This document shows positions 1 through 9,340 of a stretch of 64,000 nt of DNA, piece after piece. The translations under genes and the position numbers were made by a program. The notes under the pieces were generated by a model. That model did no database searches, was not told where the DNA came from, and saw nothing but the letters and a program-made list of their open reading frames with translations. The stretch covers positions 80,768 to 144,767 of the forward strand of contig CANMVA010000003.1 of assembly GCA_947501355.1 (NCBI GenBank), read 5' to 3'. Origin of the DNA: an uncultured Paracoccaceae bacterium. GTDB taxonomy: Bacteria; Pseudomonadota; Alphaproteobacteria; Rhodobacterales; Rhodobacteraceae. Numbering within the stretch: position 1 is the stretch's first letter; every line of letters begins with the position of its first letter.

Positions 1-2
1 TT

Positions 3-575
3 GAGGCCGCCCTCGATGTTTTTGCCGTGCACGGGCTGCGCGGCGCGACGCTGGATAAAATCGCTGCCGCTGCGGGCATGTCGAAACCCCATGTGGTCTA
101 CTATTTCGGCAGCAAGGACGCGATTTATACGACCCTGCTGGAAAGCCTTCTGGAGCTTTGGATCAGCCCGTTGAAAGACCTCTCGCCCAAGGGAGATCCG
201 ATGACGGAAATCCTGACCTATATGCGCCGCAAACTGCAGATGTCGCGGGATATGGCACGGGAAAGCAAGCTCTTCGCGACGGAGATTTTGCACGGCGCGC
301 CGCGCACCGCAGACACGCTGTCGGGCGATCTCAAAGCGCTGGTCGACGAGAAAGCCACCATCATCGCAGCGTGGAGCGACGAGGGTAAGCTGGCCCCACT
401 GGACCCACATCACCTGATCTTTTCGATCTGGGCCATGACGCAGCACTACGCCGATTTCGACATTCAGGTCCGCGCGATCCTGAAGCCCACCCGCAAGAAC
501 GATGTCTTTGACGAAGCAGAGGCTTTTTTGACCGCGCTTTTCAGCCGCTCTCTTCGTCCCGAAGCAGCAGAATAA
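3..575 (+). CDS. rutR: RutR-like TetR-family regulator (5' end outside window)
   Basis: TetR-family repressor. The open frame is already reading at base 3 with typical TetR helix sequence (AALDVFAVHGLRGATL), so the true start is left of the window and the GTG at 27 is internal. The helix-turn-helix reads DKIAAAAGMSKPHVVYYFGS. The C-terminal ligand domain carries SGDLKALVDEKA and APLDPHHLIFSIWAMTQHYA, closely matching what I recall of E. coli RutR, the uracil/thymine-responsive regulator of pyrimidine catabolism. The nearby preT-preA operon and the RutR-like box at 4136 support this role. The 3' end overlaps the convergent permease gene by 35 bases. Confidence 0.85.
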   Translation, partial: EAALDVFAVHGLRGATLDKIAAAAGMSKPHVVYYFGSKDAIYTTLLESLLELWISPLKDLSPKGDPMTEILTYMRRKLQMSRDMARESKLFATEILHGAPRTADTLSGDLKALVDEKATIIAAWSDEGKLAPLDPHHLIFSIWAMTQHYADFDIQVRAILKPTRKNDVFDEAEAFLTALFSRSLRPEAAE

Positions 576-1398
576 GCGCCAGAACCGTGCCTGCAATCCC
601 GAACAGAATTGCCGTGGCAGGGCGTGCGCCGTGGAACAAAAGCTCCCACATCACGACCCAGCTGGGCACTAGATAGGTATAGGCCATCACCTTGCTCCCC
701 GGCAGGCGTTTGCTGGCATATTGCACAAGAAAGAACGTCACCGCCGTGGTGACCACCGCCAGATACAGCAGCACGAGCCAGACCAGTCCAGGCAGTTCTG
801 CGTAAGGCACGGCGACCAGATCGCGTATCCCGTAGACGCCCGCCACGATCAAGGCACCCGCGGTCGTGCCGAGAGCCGCCTGCAAGGGCGAGACATCCTC
901 CAGCAGCTTGCGCGACAGGCTTGGCACCGCGCCGTGGGCGAGCGCACCGAGTGTAAAGATCGCCTCCCCCGCCCCGATTTCGAACCGCATCAGCGCCGCG
1001 AAATCTGCGCGAAAGATGACCCAGATCGCGCCGCAGGCCCCGATGCTTAACGCAGCAAATGTGGCGAGGCTGGTGCGTTGCGAAAGCAGCAAATACCCAA
1101 AGCCCGTCGCCAGCAATGGCGTCAGCGTAAAGACCGCCGCTGTGGACACGGCAGTGGTCAGGCGCAAGGCCTCGAACATCGTGATGAAGTAGACGGCCAT
1201 GCAGCCGCCGATCAGCAAAAACCGCCAGAACCGCCGAAAGGCCGGCGCGATGTCCACCCCGAACGCGCGCGCCACGGCCAACATCACAAGGCTCGCCAAC
1301 GCAAAGCGCAGCGTCATCAGCGCCGCGGGCGGAATGTCCTGCGCGATCAGATGTCCCAAGGAAAAAGACAGCGACACCAAAAGCGAAAACAGGAGCAT
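541..1398 (-). CDS. EamA/DMT-family permease
   Basis: Inner-membrane transporter of the drug/metabolite superfamily, about 285 aa with roughly ten hydrophobic segments in two EamA repeats. I chose ATG 1398 because it begins directly at the first membrane helix (MLLFSLLVSLSFSLG). The frame is open further upstream, but that would overlap preA by 95 bases. The gene follows preA by about 40 bases on the same strand, so it may be the last gene of the preT-preA unit and could move a pyrimidine or breakdown product; this is inference. Substrate cannot be read from the sequence. Confidence 0.8.
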   Translation of the reverse strand: MLLFSLLVSLSFSLGHLIAQDIPPAALMTLRFALASLVMLAVARAFGVDIAPAFRRFWRFLLIGGCMAVYFITMFEALRLTTAVSTAAVFTLTPLLATGFGYLLLSQRTSLATFAALSIGACGAIWVIFRADFAALMRFEIGAGEAIFTLGALAHGAVPSLSRKLLEDVSPLQAALGTTAGALIVAGVYGIRDLVAVPYAELPGLVWLVLLYLAVVTTAVTFFLVQYASKRLPGSKVMAYTYLVPSWVVMWELLFHGARPATAILFGIAGTVLALILLLRDEESG

Positions 1399-1438
1399 CG
1401 CCAGATGCCCCTGCCCCGCCCCCGATAAAGAGGCCGTC

Positions 1439-2743
1439 TTACTCAGCAGCGGTCGCACTCGGATTGTTGGGATGCACTGTCCAATTGGCAGGCTCTTCCT
1501 CGACCGTTTTGCCGGTGCGTTCATCGACCGCACCGGGGGTCAGCGTTTCCATGGTGATGCAGTCCTCTACCGGGCAGACATTGACGCAGAGGTTGCAGGC
1601 AACGCACTCGTCATCCATCACCTCAAACACCCGATCCGGCGACATCGAAATCGCCTGATGGGAGGTGTCCTCACACGCTGCATAACAGCGCCCGCATTTG
1701 ATGCAGGCATCCTGATCAATGCGCGCCTTGGTGACGTAGTTGAGGTTGAGATACTGCCAATCGGTGACATTCGGCACCGCACGGCCCACCACGTCCTCAA
1801 CACGCGTATGGCCCTGCTCGTCCATCCATTGCGACAGGCCCGAGACCATTTCTTGCACGATCTTGAAGCCGTAGGTCATTGCCGCCGTGCAGACCTGCAC
1901 GTTGCCCGCCCCCAGCGCGATGAACTCGGCCGCGTCGCGCCATGTCGTCACCCCGCCAATGCCCGAAATCGGCAAGCCGTGGGTCGTGGGATTACGCGCA
2001 ATCTCGGCCACCATGTTCAGGGCAATCGGCTTCACCGCAGGGCCGCAATAGCCGCCATGGGTGCCTTTACCGTCAATCATCGGCTCGGGCGACATCGTGT
2101 CGAGGTTCACCGAGGTGATCGAGTTGATCGTATTGATCAGGCTCACCGCATCCGCGCCTCCATCCTTGGCCGCCTGCGCAGGACCCAGAATGTTGGTCAC
2201 ATTCGGCGTCAGCTTGACGATCACGGGCAGATCGGTGGTTTCCTTGCACCAGCGCGTCACCATCTCGATATATTCGGGGACCTGACCCACGGCCGATCCC
2301 ATGCCCCGCTCGGCCATGCCATGGGGGCAGCCGAAGTTCAGCTCGAACCCATCGCAGCCCGTCTCGGCAATGCGCGGCAAGATCTCTTTCCACGCCGCTT
2401 CCTCGCAAGGCACCATGACCGACGCAATCAGCGCGCGGTCCGGATAATCCTTCTTCACGCGGGTCATCTCATCCAGATTGACCTGCAACGGGCGGTCCGT
2501 AATCAGCTCGATATTATTAAGCCCCAACAAGCGCCGATCCGCCCCCCAAACCGCGCCATAGCGCGGCCCGTTGACGTTCACGATGGGCGGCCCGTCCTCG
2601 CCCAGGGTCTTCCAGACCACGCCGCCCCAGCCTGCTTCAAACGCGCGGCGGACGTTGTATTCCTTGTCCGTCGGCGGCGCGGACGCCAGCCAGAACGGGT
2701 TCGGAGACGTAATTCCACAGAAGGTTGTCGTCAGATCAGCCAT
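1439..2743 (-). CDS. preA: NAD-dependent dihydropyrimidine dehydrogenase subunit PreA
   Basis: Catalytic subunit that reduces uracil or thymine to the 5,6-dihydropyrimidine, the first step of reductive pyrimidine breakdown in the cytoplasm. The 434-aa protein has an N-terminal FMN-binding TIM barrel related to dihydroorotate dehydrogenase (NFGCPHGM near residue 135; SGIGGVTTW near 260). The C-terminal ferredoxin domain has two 4Fe-4S clusters (CIKCGRCYAAC and CVACNLCVNVCP). Its ATG overlaps the preT stop codon by one base (TGATG), so translation is probably coupled. Length and motif order match the bacterial PreA family. Confidence 0.93.
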   Translation of the reverse strand: MADLTTTFCGITSPNPFWLASAPPTDKEYNVRRAFEAGWGGVVWKTLGEDGPPIVNVNGPRYGAVWGADRRLLGLNNIELITDRPLQVNLDEMTRVKKDYPDRALIASVMVPCEEAAWKEILPRIAETGCDGFELNFGCPHGMAERGMGSAVGQVPEYIEMVTRWCKETTDLPVIVKLTPNVTNILGPAQAAKDGGADAVSLINTINSITSVNLDTMSPEPMIDGKGTHGGYCGPAVKPIALNMVAEIARNPTTHGLPISGIGGVTTWRDAAEFIALGAGNVQVCTAAMTYGFKIVQEMVSGLSQWMDEQGHTRVEDVVGRAVPNVTDWQYLNLNYVTKARIDQDACIKCGRCYAACEDTSHQAISMSPDRVFEVMDDECVACNLCVNVCPVEDCITMETLTPGAVDERTGKTVEEEPANWTVHPNNPSATAAE

Positions 2744-4083
2744 CAGCTTGCTCCTGCTAGCGTTGCATGAATATCCAGCGCCGCATCGCGCCCTTCGGCC
2801 ACCGCCGTCACAGTTAGGTCATCGCCCCCGGCGGCACAATCGCCGCCAGCCCAGACACCCGCCACGCTGGTGCGCCCGGCCCCGTCTACGGCGATCTTGC
2901 GCCCGTCCAGTTTCAGCGCCTCTGGCGTCTCAGCCAGCGTCTGCCCGATTGCCTTGAAGACCTGATCGGCAGGCAAGGTGAAGGTCTCATCCGTCACCAC
3001 CAGCTTGCCATCCCTGGCCTCGGTATAGGCAAAGGTCACACCGCTTAGCGCGCCATTGCCCTCGATCCCCACAGGCGCGGCATTGCACACAATCCGCACA
3101 CCCTTTTGCTGCGCAAGGTCCTGCTCATATTTGGAGGCTGACATCGCCTCCTGCCCGCGCCGATAAACGATGGTGACCTCCTCGGCCCCAAGAAGTTTCG
3201 ACTGCACGGCGGCATCCACAGCCGTCATACCGCCGCCGATCACCACGACACGGCGGCCCACAGGCAGCGCCGTCAGGTCCTCCGCCTGCCGCAAATCGGC
3301 AATAAACGCGACCGCATCGGTGACATGGTCGGCCTCTTCACCCTCCAGCGACAGCGCGTTCACACCGCCCAGCCCCATGCCCAGAAACACCGCGTCAAAG
3401 TCATCCTGCAGCCCGCTCAGCGACAGCCCGTCGCCCAACGCCTGCTCATACCGGATCTCGATCCCTCCGATCTGCAACAACCAGTCGAGCTCTCTCTGCG
3501 CGAAATCTTCGGTCGATTTGTAGGCCGCAATCCCAAACTCATTTAGCCCGCCCCCCTTGGCGCGCGCTTCAAAGATCACGACATCATGCCCATGCATCGC
3601 CAAGCGATGCGCACAAGCCAGACCCGCCGGCCCCGCGCCCACAACAGCCACGGTCTTGCCAGTCGCCTCCGTCCGCGTAAACGGATGCACGTCCTTCTCC
3701 ATCAGGATATCCGTCGCATGGCGCTGCAACCGTCCGATTTCCACCGGCTTGCCTTCCGCCGCTTCCCGCACGCAAGCCTGTTCGCAGAGCGTCTCTGTCG
3801 GACAGACCCGCGCGCACATGCCACCCAAGATGTTTTGCTCCAAGATCGTCTCGGCAGCCCCCTCCGGCGTGCCGGTCGCGATCTGACGAATGAACAATGG
3901 AATATCAATCGCTGTAGGACAGGCGGTGATGCACGGCGCGTCATGGCAAAAATAGCACCGATCTGCCGCCACCATCGCTTCATGAGGCGCATAGGCCGGA
4001 TGCAAATCGCTAAAGTTCGCTTCGACGGTATCCTGGCTCACCCGCCCCGCTGCGACACCAGACGCCCTCAGATGCTCTGTCAT
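2743..4083 (-). CDS. preT: dihydropyrimidine dehydrogenase subunit PreT
   Basis: Flavin and iron-sulfur subunit that takes electrons from NAD(P)H and passes them to PreA. The 446-aa protein begins with a cysteine-rich Fer4_20-type domain (CYFCHDAPC, then CARVCPTETLCEQAC) and continues with an FAD-binding GxGxxG (VAVVGAGPAGLACAHRLA) and a NAD(P)-binding VVVIGGGMTAVDAA, the glutamate-synthase small-subunit-like fold. It is the first gene of the preT-preA operon. The promoter region carries a RutR-like operator centred about 60 bp before the start codon. Confidence 0.93.
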   Translation of the reverse strand: MTEHLRASGVAAGRVSQDTVEANFSDLHPAYAPHEAMVAADRCYFCHDAPCITACPTAIDIPLFIRQIATGTPEGAAETILEQNILGGMCARVCPTETLCEQACVREAAEGKPVEIGRLQRHATDILMEKDVHPFTRTEATGKTVAVVGAGPAGLACAHRLAMHGHDVVIFEARAKGGGLNEFGIAAYKSTEDFAQRELDWLLQIGGIEIRYEQALGDGLSLSGLQDDFDAVFLGMGLGGVNALSLEGEEADHVTDAVAFIADLRQAEDLTALPVGRRVVVIGGGMTAVDAAVQSKLLGAEEVTIVYRRGQEAMSASKYEQDLAQQKGVRIVCNAAPVGIEGNGALSGVTFAYTEARDGKLVVTDETFTLPADQVFKAIGQTLAETPEALKLDGRKIAVDGAGRTSVAGVWAGGDCAAGGDDLTVTAVAEGRDAALDIHATLAGAS

Positions 4084-4135
4084 GGCTGATTCCTGTTGCT
4101 AGACCTTTTCGCAAGTGAAGCACGGAATTCAATTT

Positions 4136-4151
4136 CTGACCATATGGTTAA
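4136..4151. promoter_or_regulatory. RutR-like operator upstream of preT
   Basis: The 16-mer CTGACCATATGGTTAA matches the E. coli RutR consensus TTGACCANNTGGTCAA except at the first base and one base of the right arm, and it keeps the dyad TGACCA-TA-TGGT. It sits in the 259-bp gap between preT and the wbpI-like gene. A RutR-type regulator is encoded 3.5 kb away. The rest of this gap is AT-rich with no gene seen. Confidence 0.7.
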
Positions 4152-4342
4152 ATTTTTGAGGGGTGTTTTTCTCGGTATTATGCTGAACGATGCTTAATTT
4201 TAAGACAGTGGTTCGATTTGAGAATTTGCCCAACCTGAACAAACACAAACCGTTCTCATGTCGGTTTTAACGCCCACTAACGTTGAGACCTTTCGTTTGA
4301 GGACCATAACGTATTATCGTCCTCCAGTCGACGTGACAGACA

Positions 4343-5428
4343 TTAAACGAGGCCGTATTTGACCCCATATCCATGTATTGCTTGAGCCACACGTTGTGAT
4401 GCACGACCGCCTCCAAAAAGCTCCGCATCGTCAGTTACTGTGGCATTTATCTGCTCAGACACCGCAGAAATGATTTGGTCGCTATCGCCACCTGCAAGCT
4501 TATTCGCCCCAATCTCGAGCAGCTCGACCCATTCGGTGTCCGCTCTCAGGACAACACCTGGCTTACCAAAGAAAAAGCCCTCTTTCTGAACGCCGCCGCT
4601 GTCTGTCGCTACTATTGAGCAGGCCTTAAGAAGTCCAAGAAAGTCCAAATACCCAACGGGCTCGATCAAATCGACATTGAAGACTAAGCCGTTTTCTTCG
4701 GCAATTCGCTTAGTGCGAGGATGTATTGGCAGGACAACGCGAGCAATGTGATTATGGATATGATTGAATGCTGTCACGATATCCGCCAAGCGCGAGAGGT
4801 CGTTGGTATTTTCGGCCCGGTGAACCGTCGCCAAAACAAAACCAGTTTGTTTCTTTAGGTATTTTGGCCATGTCGCGTTGTCTGCAAATAGCATGGCGCT
4901 GTCATGCATAACATCGCCGATCCACTCGATGTAAACTTCGCGATCATCGAACCCTTCTTTGGACAACTGCTCGATCGCGCCTTTCATAGGGCAGAAAAGC
5001 AGCTTGCTTAGGTTATCCGTCAGGATCCTGTTCATTTCCTCCGGCATCGTCATATTGAAGCTGCGTGCACCTGCTTCGACATGTGCAACCGGTATCAGCA
5101 GTTTTGCGGCGGCAAGCGCCCCCGCCAAAGTTGTGTTGGTATCCCCATATACAAGCACCATGTCAGGTTTTTCACTGAGCAAGACTCGTTCGATTTCGAC
5201 AAGCATTAAACCAGTCATCTCACCGTGGGAGCTTCCCTGCACATTCAGCATGTAATCAGGTGTCGGAATGCCCAGCTCATCAAAAAAGATCGTCGACATG
5301 TTGTCATCATAATGCTGTCCGGTGTGGACCATGACTTCCGTAATATGCGGATAGTCTTGTAGAGCTCTGCTCACCACTGACGCTTTGATGAATTGTGGGC
5401 GCGCTCCTACAACAGTTACGAGTTTCAT
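4343..5428 (-). CDS. wbpI: non-hydrolysing UDP-sugar 2-epimerase (WbpI/WecB family)
   Basis: Cytoplasmic C2 epimerase of UDP-N-acetyl sugars, 361 aa. Family motifs include GARPQFIKAS at the N terminus, VHTGQHYDDNMS, VYGDTNTTLAGALAA, HVEAGARSF, ATVHRAENT and TDSGGVQKEGFFFGKP. ATG 5428 is chosen because AAGGAG lies nine bases upstream; the ATG 18 bases earlier overlaps this ribosome site. WbpI (acting on UDP-GlcNAc3NAcA) and WecB (acting on UDP-GlcNAc) are homologues. The nearby wbpA, wbpB and wbpE genes and the C-terminal GGGRASQRVAQ favour WbpI, but WecB activity remains possible. Confidence 0.72.
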   Translation of the reverse strand: MKLVTVVGARPQFIKASVVSRALQDYPHITEVMVHTGQHYDDNMSTIFFDELGIPTPDYMLNVQGSSHGEMTGLMLVEIERVLLSEKPDMVLVYGDTNTTLAGALAAAKLLIPVAHVEAGARSFNMTMPEEMNRILTDNLSKLLFCPMKGAIEQLSKEGFDDREVYIEWIGDVMHDSAMLFADNATWPKYLKKQTGFVLATVHRAENTNDLSRLADIVTAFNHIHNHIARVVLPIHPRTKRIAEENGLVFNVDLIEPVGYLDFLGLLKACSIVATDSGGVQKEGFFFGKPGVVLRADTEWVELLEIGANKLAGGDSDQIISAVSEQINATVTDDAELFGGGRASQRVAQAIHGYGVKYGLV

Positions 5429-5531
5429 CCGTGGACACTCCTTCAAGATTTTCCATAAACAGAGCCTGAAACTCGCAATGGGGTTTATCTTCGGTTTTGC
5501 AACTGAAGTGCAGCAGGTTTATAGGCTGTCT

Positions 5532-7274
5532 ATGGCAAATCAACCCAAAACGATGACAACTTTTGCGATCCTGTCACGGCTACTGAGAGAAACGGTTCCT
5601 CTGCACAAAGGACTGTACGCATTCATCCTGATAAGCAGCATCGGTGTGTCAGTCTTCACAGCTGGTCAGGCGTATTCAACAAAGCTAATCGTAAATGATG
5701 TCTTTGGAGACGAGCCAGACTTCTCTATACTTCAGGTTGTAGGGTTTGTGATCTTAATCTTTCTTGGAAAAGCGGTATCACTTTACGCAAATCAGGTCCT
5801 CGGAATTATTTTTCATCGCTCAATCGGTGCAAGATACCAAAAAAAGCTGTTCGAAGTGTCTTTAAGACAAACAATCGAGTTTTTCAACGAGCACCCTGCG
5901 AATCTCATGGCGAGGACGGCCCTTTCCGGAAGATCGGCCGGAGCCGCAACAGTTGCCATTTCTAATAAAATGTTGACTGACGCACTGACATTGCTGGCCC
6001 TTACCTTCGTGATGGTGAGCCAAACGCCCTTTCTGTCATCGCTGGTTTTGATACTGGTTCCATTCATCTATCTCATTATCCGGTATCTCACATACCGCAT
6101 CCGAAATCTTGCCCAAGATGAAGCGGCAATGGATGGCGCGATTTACTCTCTAGGATCAGAGACATTTCAGGGAATAAAGACTGTAAAGAGCTTCGGTTTG
6201 GAGAACAAGGCGATGTCTCGTTTCGACGGAGCGCTGATGACAATGCAAACGCGGATGCAGCGTATCGCTCAAATCACCGGGGCTACCATCCCCTTAATGG
6301 AATTACTCAGCGGCCTCGCTTTGGCAGCTTTTGTTCTTTATGTCGGCGGCAACGTGACGGATACCTCCATAAATGTTGGAGCATACACGGCATTTATGAC
6401 GGCATTCTTGATGGCATATGCGCCTGCACAGAGGTTGGCTGGAATTTGGGTAAAACTTCAGAGACGAATTCCAATTCTAAAAAAGATGTTTGAGTTACTT
6501 GATCAGCCTGCAGGAGACATCAAGACAAAGTCGGGGAACCCGCCTAAGACAGGTAGACTAAACCTCTCTGAGCTTGAGTTCTCCTATCTGGATCTTCCTG
6601 CCATCAACAAAGTTGATGCAATCTTTTTACCAGGCGATCGAATTGGCATCGTTGGCGCTTCGGGAGCGGGAAAATCGACTTTAATCGACTTAGTCATGGG
6701 GTTTGTAGTCCCAACAAAAGGACAGGTTATCCTAGATGAACAGGATCTTCGGTCCGTTGAACTCGCAGAAAAAATTGAAGTTGAAGCGTATACCTCACAA
6801 GAAGTCTTCCTCTTCGACGGCACGATCCGAGACAATATCCGCGACGGTAATCCTAACGCGACCGATGCGCAAATCGAGGAAGCTGCCGGCAAAGCAACCG
6901 TGCTCGACTTTGTCGACAAACTGCCCAACGGCATCGATACGGAAATCGGACCGAACGGCTCCAACCTCTCTGGCGGGCAAAAGCAACGGGTTGGCATCGC
7001 GCGCGCCCTGATTAAACCCGCCAAGATCTTCATCTATGACGAGGCGACCAGTGCGCTCGACGGCGAGACAGAACAGCGCGTCATGCAGGCCATTCGCGAC
7101 ACCGCACCCGACAGCGTGGTGCTGTTCGTCACGCACCGCGCCTCGACGCTCGATTGGATGGACAAGGTGCTGGTGCTGGATGAAGGCCGGGTCGTGGCGT
7201 TCGACACGGTCGAAAATGTCCGCGCGACATCGGACCATTTCAAGGCGATTTTCGCCCCCGCCCCTGCTGCCTAA
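5532..7274 (+). CDS. ABC exporter, MsbA/PglK-like (fused membrane and ATPase domains)
   Basis: Half-transporter of 580 aa: six membrane helices in about the first 320 residues, then one ATPase domain with Walker A GASGAGKST, signature LSGGQKQRVGIARAL, Walker B IFIYDEATSALD and H-loop VTHRAST. Start ATG 5532 gives MANQPKTMTT and a family-typical length; the ribosome site is weak. Such proteins flip lipid-linked saccharides or lipid A. In a locus with no Wzx-like gene visible, a PglK-type flippase for the polysaccharide is a fair inference. Base composition changes inside the gene: 6481-6540 is 45% GC, 7081-7140 is 67%. The stop overlaps the convergent wbpE stop by a few bases. Confidence 0.85.
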   Translation: MANQPKTMTTFAILSRLLRETVPLHKGLYAFILISSIGVSVFTAGQAYSTKLIVNDVFGDEPDFSILQVVGFVILIFLGKAVSLYANQVLGIIFHRSIGARYQKKLFEVSLRQTIEFFNEHPANLMARTALSGRSAGAATVAISNKMLTDALTLLALTFVMVSQTPFLSSLVLILVPFIYLIIRYLTYRIRNLAQDEAAMDGAIYSLGSETFQGIKTVKSFGLENKAMSRFDGALMTMQTRMQRIAQITGATIPLMELLSGLALAAFVLYVGGNVTDTSINVGAYTAFMTAFLMAYAPAQRLAGIWVKLQRRIPILKKMFELLDQPAGDIKTKSGNPPKTGRLNLSELEFSYLDLPAINKVDAIFLPGDRIGIVGASGAGKSTLIDLVMGFVVPTKGQVILDEQDLRSVELAEKIEVEAYTSQEVFLFDGTIRDNIRDGNPNATDAQIEEAAGKATVLDFVDKLPNGIDTEIGPNGSNLSGGQKQRVGIARALIKPAKIFIYDEATSALDGETEQRVMQAIRDTAPDSVVLFVTHRASTLDWMDKVLVLDEGRVVAFDTVENVRATSDHFKAIFAPAPAA

Positions 7275-8386
7275 CCGGCTAGCAGAACTTCGATCACCTG
7301 ATCCTGATCGGCCTCACTCAGATAGGGGTGCATGGGCAGGGAAAACACTTGCCCGGCGACCTCTTCGGACACCAGCAGTCCTGCGGGATCGGTCGGGAAA
7401 GCCTTGTAGGCCGTCTGCTGATGGAGCGGCATCGGATAATAGACAACGCTCGGGATACCCGCCTCTTTCAACCGCGCCATAACCGTGTCGCGGGCCGCGC
7501 GGTCTTTGGCTTTCAGCGTATACTGCGCCCAGACAGACAGCATCCGACCCGGCACGGTCGGAACACTCCAGCGCCCTTCTAAAGCACTTGAATAGCGCGC
7601 CGCAATCCTTTGACGTGCCTCGATTTCTTCTTCATAGACCGCGAGTTTTTCCAGCAGGATCGCCGCTTGCAGCGTATCCAGACGGGAGTTCATGCCGATC
7701 CGCACATTATCGTATTTGTAGTCCCCCTTACCGTGAAACCGGTAGGAGATCATCAGCTCAGCCAGCGCATCGTCATCCGTGAAGATCGCGCCGCCATCGC
7801 CATAACATCCAAGCGGCTTTGCCGGGAAAAACGATGTCGTCGTAATCTGTCCAAAGGTGCCAGTGACCTTGTTCCCGATCCGACCCCCAAAGCCTTGCGC
7901 ACTATCGGCGATAACAACCAGCTCTTCGTCGTGCGCAATCGGCTCAATCACCGTGTAGTCGGCAGGCAAACCAAACAGGTCGACCGGGATCACAACCTTC
8001 GGCGTCAACCCCATCTCGCGCGCCATCGCGATGCAACGCTTGAGGCTTTCAGGGTCCATGTTGAACGTGTCGGGATCGCAATCCACCATCACCGGCACCG
8101 CGCCCATGCAAGGCACAACCTCGGCCGTCGCCGCGAAGGTGAAGGCCGGGACAAACACTGCATCGCCACCGCGAATATCCAGCGCCATCAGGGCCAGTAG
8201 CAAGGCGTCCGTGCCGTTGGCGCAGGTGATCGTGTGCTTAGCCCCACAAAACGCGGATAGCTGTTCTTCCAGCTCGGCCACTTCCGGCCCGAGGATATAC
8301 TTCCCATGCGCCAGCACAGCCTGAAGCCGCGCGTCGATCTTGTCTTTCAGACGCGCTTGCTGAGCGGCCAAGTCAATGAATTGCAT
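7271..8386 (-). CDS. wbpE: DegT/DnrJ/EryC1 sugar aminotransferase, WbpE-like
   Basis: PLP-dependent aminotransferase, 371 aa, predicted to aminate UDP-3-keto-GlcNAcA at C3. Family features: MQFIDLAAQQARLKDKID start, HGKYILGPEV, CANGTDALLLALMAL, FTFAATAEVV, ADSAQGFGG and the PLP-lysine segment FFPAKPLGCYGDGGAIF, then NSRLDTLQAAIL. These match P. aeruginosa WbpE as I recall it. ATG 8386 lies two bases after the wbpB stop; a TTG at 8392 would overlap it. GC-rich, like wbpB and most of wbpA. Confidence 0.85.
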   Translation of the reverse strand: MQFIDLAAQQARLKDKIDARLQAVLAHGKYILGPEVAELEEQLSAFCGAKHTITCANGTDALLLALMALDIRGGDAVFVPAFTFAATAEVVPCMGAVPVMVDCDPDTFNMDPESLKRCIAMAREMGLTPKVVIPVDLFGLPADYTVIEPIAHDEELVVIADSAQGFGGRIGNKVTGTFGQITTTSFFPAKPLGCYGDGGAIFTDDDALAELMISYRFHGKGDYKYDNVRIGMNSRLDTLQAAILLEKLAVYEEEIEARQRIAARYSSALEGRWSVPTVPGRMLSVWAQYTLKAKDRAARDTVMARLKEAGIPSVVYYPMPLHQQTAYKAFPTDPAGLLVSEEVAGQVFSLPMHPYLSEADQDQVIEVLLAG

Positions 8387-8388
8387 CT

Positions 8389-9330
8389 TCAACTCGCCCC
8401 GACCAGAATACCTTTCAACATAGGGTGCTGCTCGCCCTTTCCGGGCTCCAGAGCCGCATCGCGAATATGGCTCACAACCTCAATCGAGGGGCGCACCACG
8501 TCCAGCCCATAGCCATTGCCATCCAGCACATTCTGGTAGCTCGCCGTGTGCAAGTCGGTGAACCCACCGGAAAACTCGATCTCGTCGCCATCCACCGTGA
8601 TCGAGCGATAGGTCGACTGCCCTTCCGGCGTCTGCGGCGGCAGGTGGGTGCGATTAATCGACAAAACCCAACGCACACGGGCCTGCTCGAACTCCAGATA
8701 CCCGGCGGAGCTGTCCGCCGCCCGGTGATGCACGATGTTCGTTTTCATCGGCCCAAACACGAAAGACAACATATCATAGAAATGCACGCCGATATTGCTG
8801 GCGATGCCGCCCGACTTATGGGTCAGCCCCTTCCAGGAGGCGTGATACCAGGCGCCACGGGACGTGAAATACCCCAGATCAACATCATGGATCTTGTCCT
8901 TCGGCCCTGCCTTGATCTTGTCGCGCAGCGCAACAATCGCAGGGTGCAGGCGCAGCTGCAGGATCGTGTTGATCTTGCGGCCCGTCTCAGCCTCCAACTT
9001 CGCCAGATCATCCAGATCAGAGGGGTTCAGCACCAACGGCTTTTCGCAAATCGCGTCCGCACCCGCGCGCAGGGTGAACGCCATGTGCGACTTGTGCAGG
9101 TAGTTAGGAGAGCAAATGCCGATGTAGTCGATCCCACCACGGTCCTGCACAAAGGCATCGAACTGCTCGAACTCGGTAAAGAAGGCCGCATCGGGGAAAT
9201 GGCTGTCCATGATCCCAACGGAATCGTTGATGTCATAAGCCGCAACCAGCGTGCCGCACGTCTCTTTCATCGCTTTCAGATGGCGCGGCGCGATGTAGCC
9301 GGCGGCTCCGATCAGGGCGTAATTGGTCAT
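8389..9330 (-). CDS. wbpB: Gfo/Idh-type UDP-N-acetylglucosaminuronate 3-dehydrogenase, WbpB-like
   Basis: NAD-dependent oxidoreductase, 313 aa, predicted to oxidise C3 of UDP-GlcNAcA for WbpE. It has an N-terminal Rossmann fold (YALIGAAGYIAPRHLKAM), the motif ICSPNYLHKSHM and the Gfo/Idh lysine in CEKPLVL. LQLRLHPAIVAL is typical of WbpB/WlbA. ATG 9330 is preferred because GAGGA lies seven bases upstream, overlapping the end of wbpA; longer in-frame starts would overlap wbpA further. It lies between wbpA and wbpE in a tight operon. Confidence 0.85.
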   Translation of the reverse strand: MTNYALIGAAGYIAPRHLKAMKETCGTLVAAYDINDSVGIMDSHFPDAAFFTEFEQFDAFVQDRGGIDYIGICSPNYLHKSHMAFTLRAGADAICEKPLVLNPSDLDDLAKLEAETGRKINTILQLRLHPAIVALRDKIKAGPKDKIHDVDLGYFTSRGAWYHASWKGLTHKSGGIASNIGVHFYDMLSFVFGPMKTNIVHHRAADSSAGYLEFEQARVRWVLSINRTHLPPQTPEGQSTYRSITVDGDEIEFSGGFTDLHTASYQNVLDGNGYGLDVVRPSIEVVSHIRDAALEPGKGEQHPMLKGILVGAS

Positions 9331-9340
9331 GTCTTGTTCC

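Noticed and set aside
5532..7274. ABC exporter as the type I secretion partner of the RTX-sulfatase
   Set aside because: No adaptor (HlyD) or TolC-type gene adjoins it, its N terminus lacks a C39-like domain, and it lies 24 kb away in a glycan locus.
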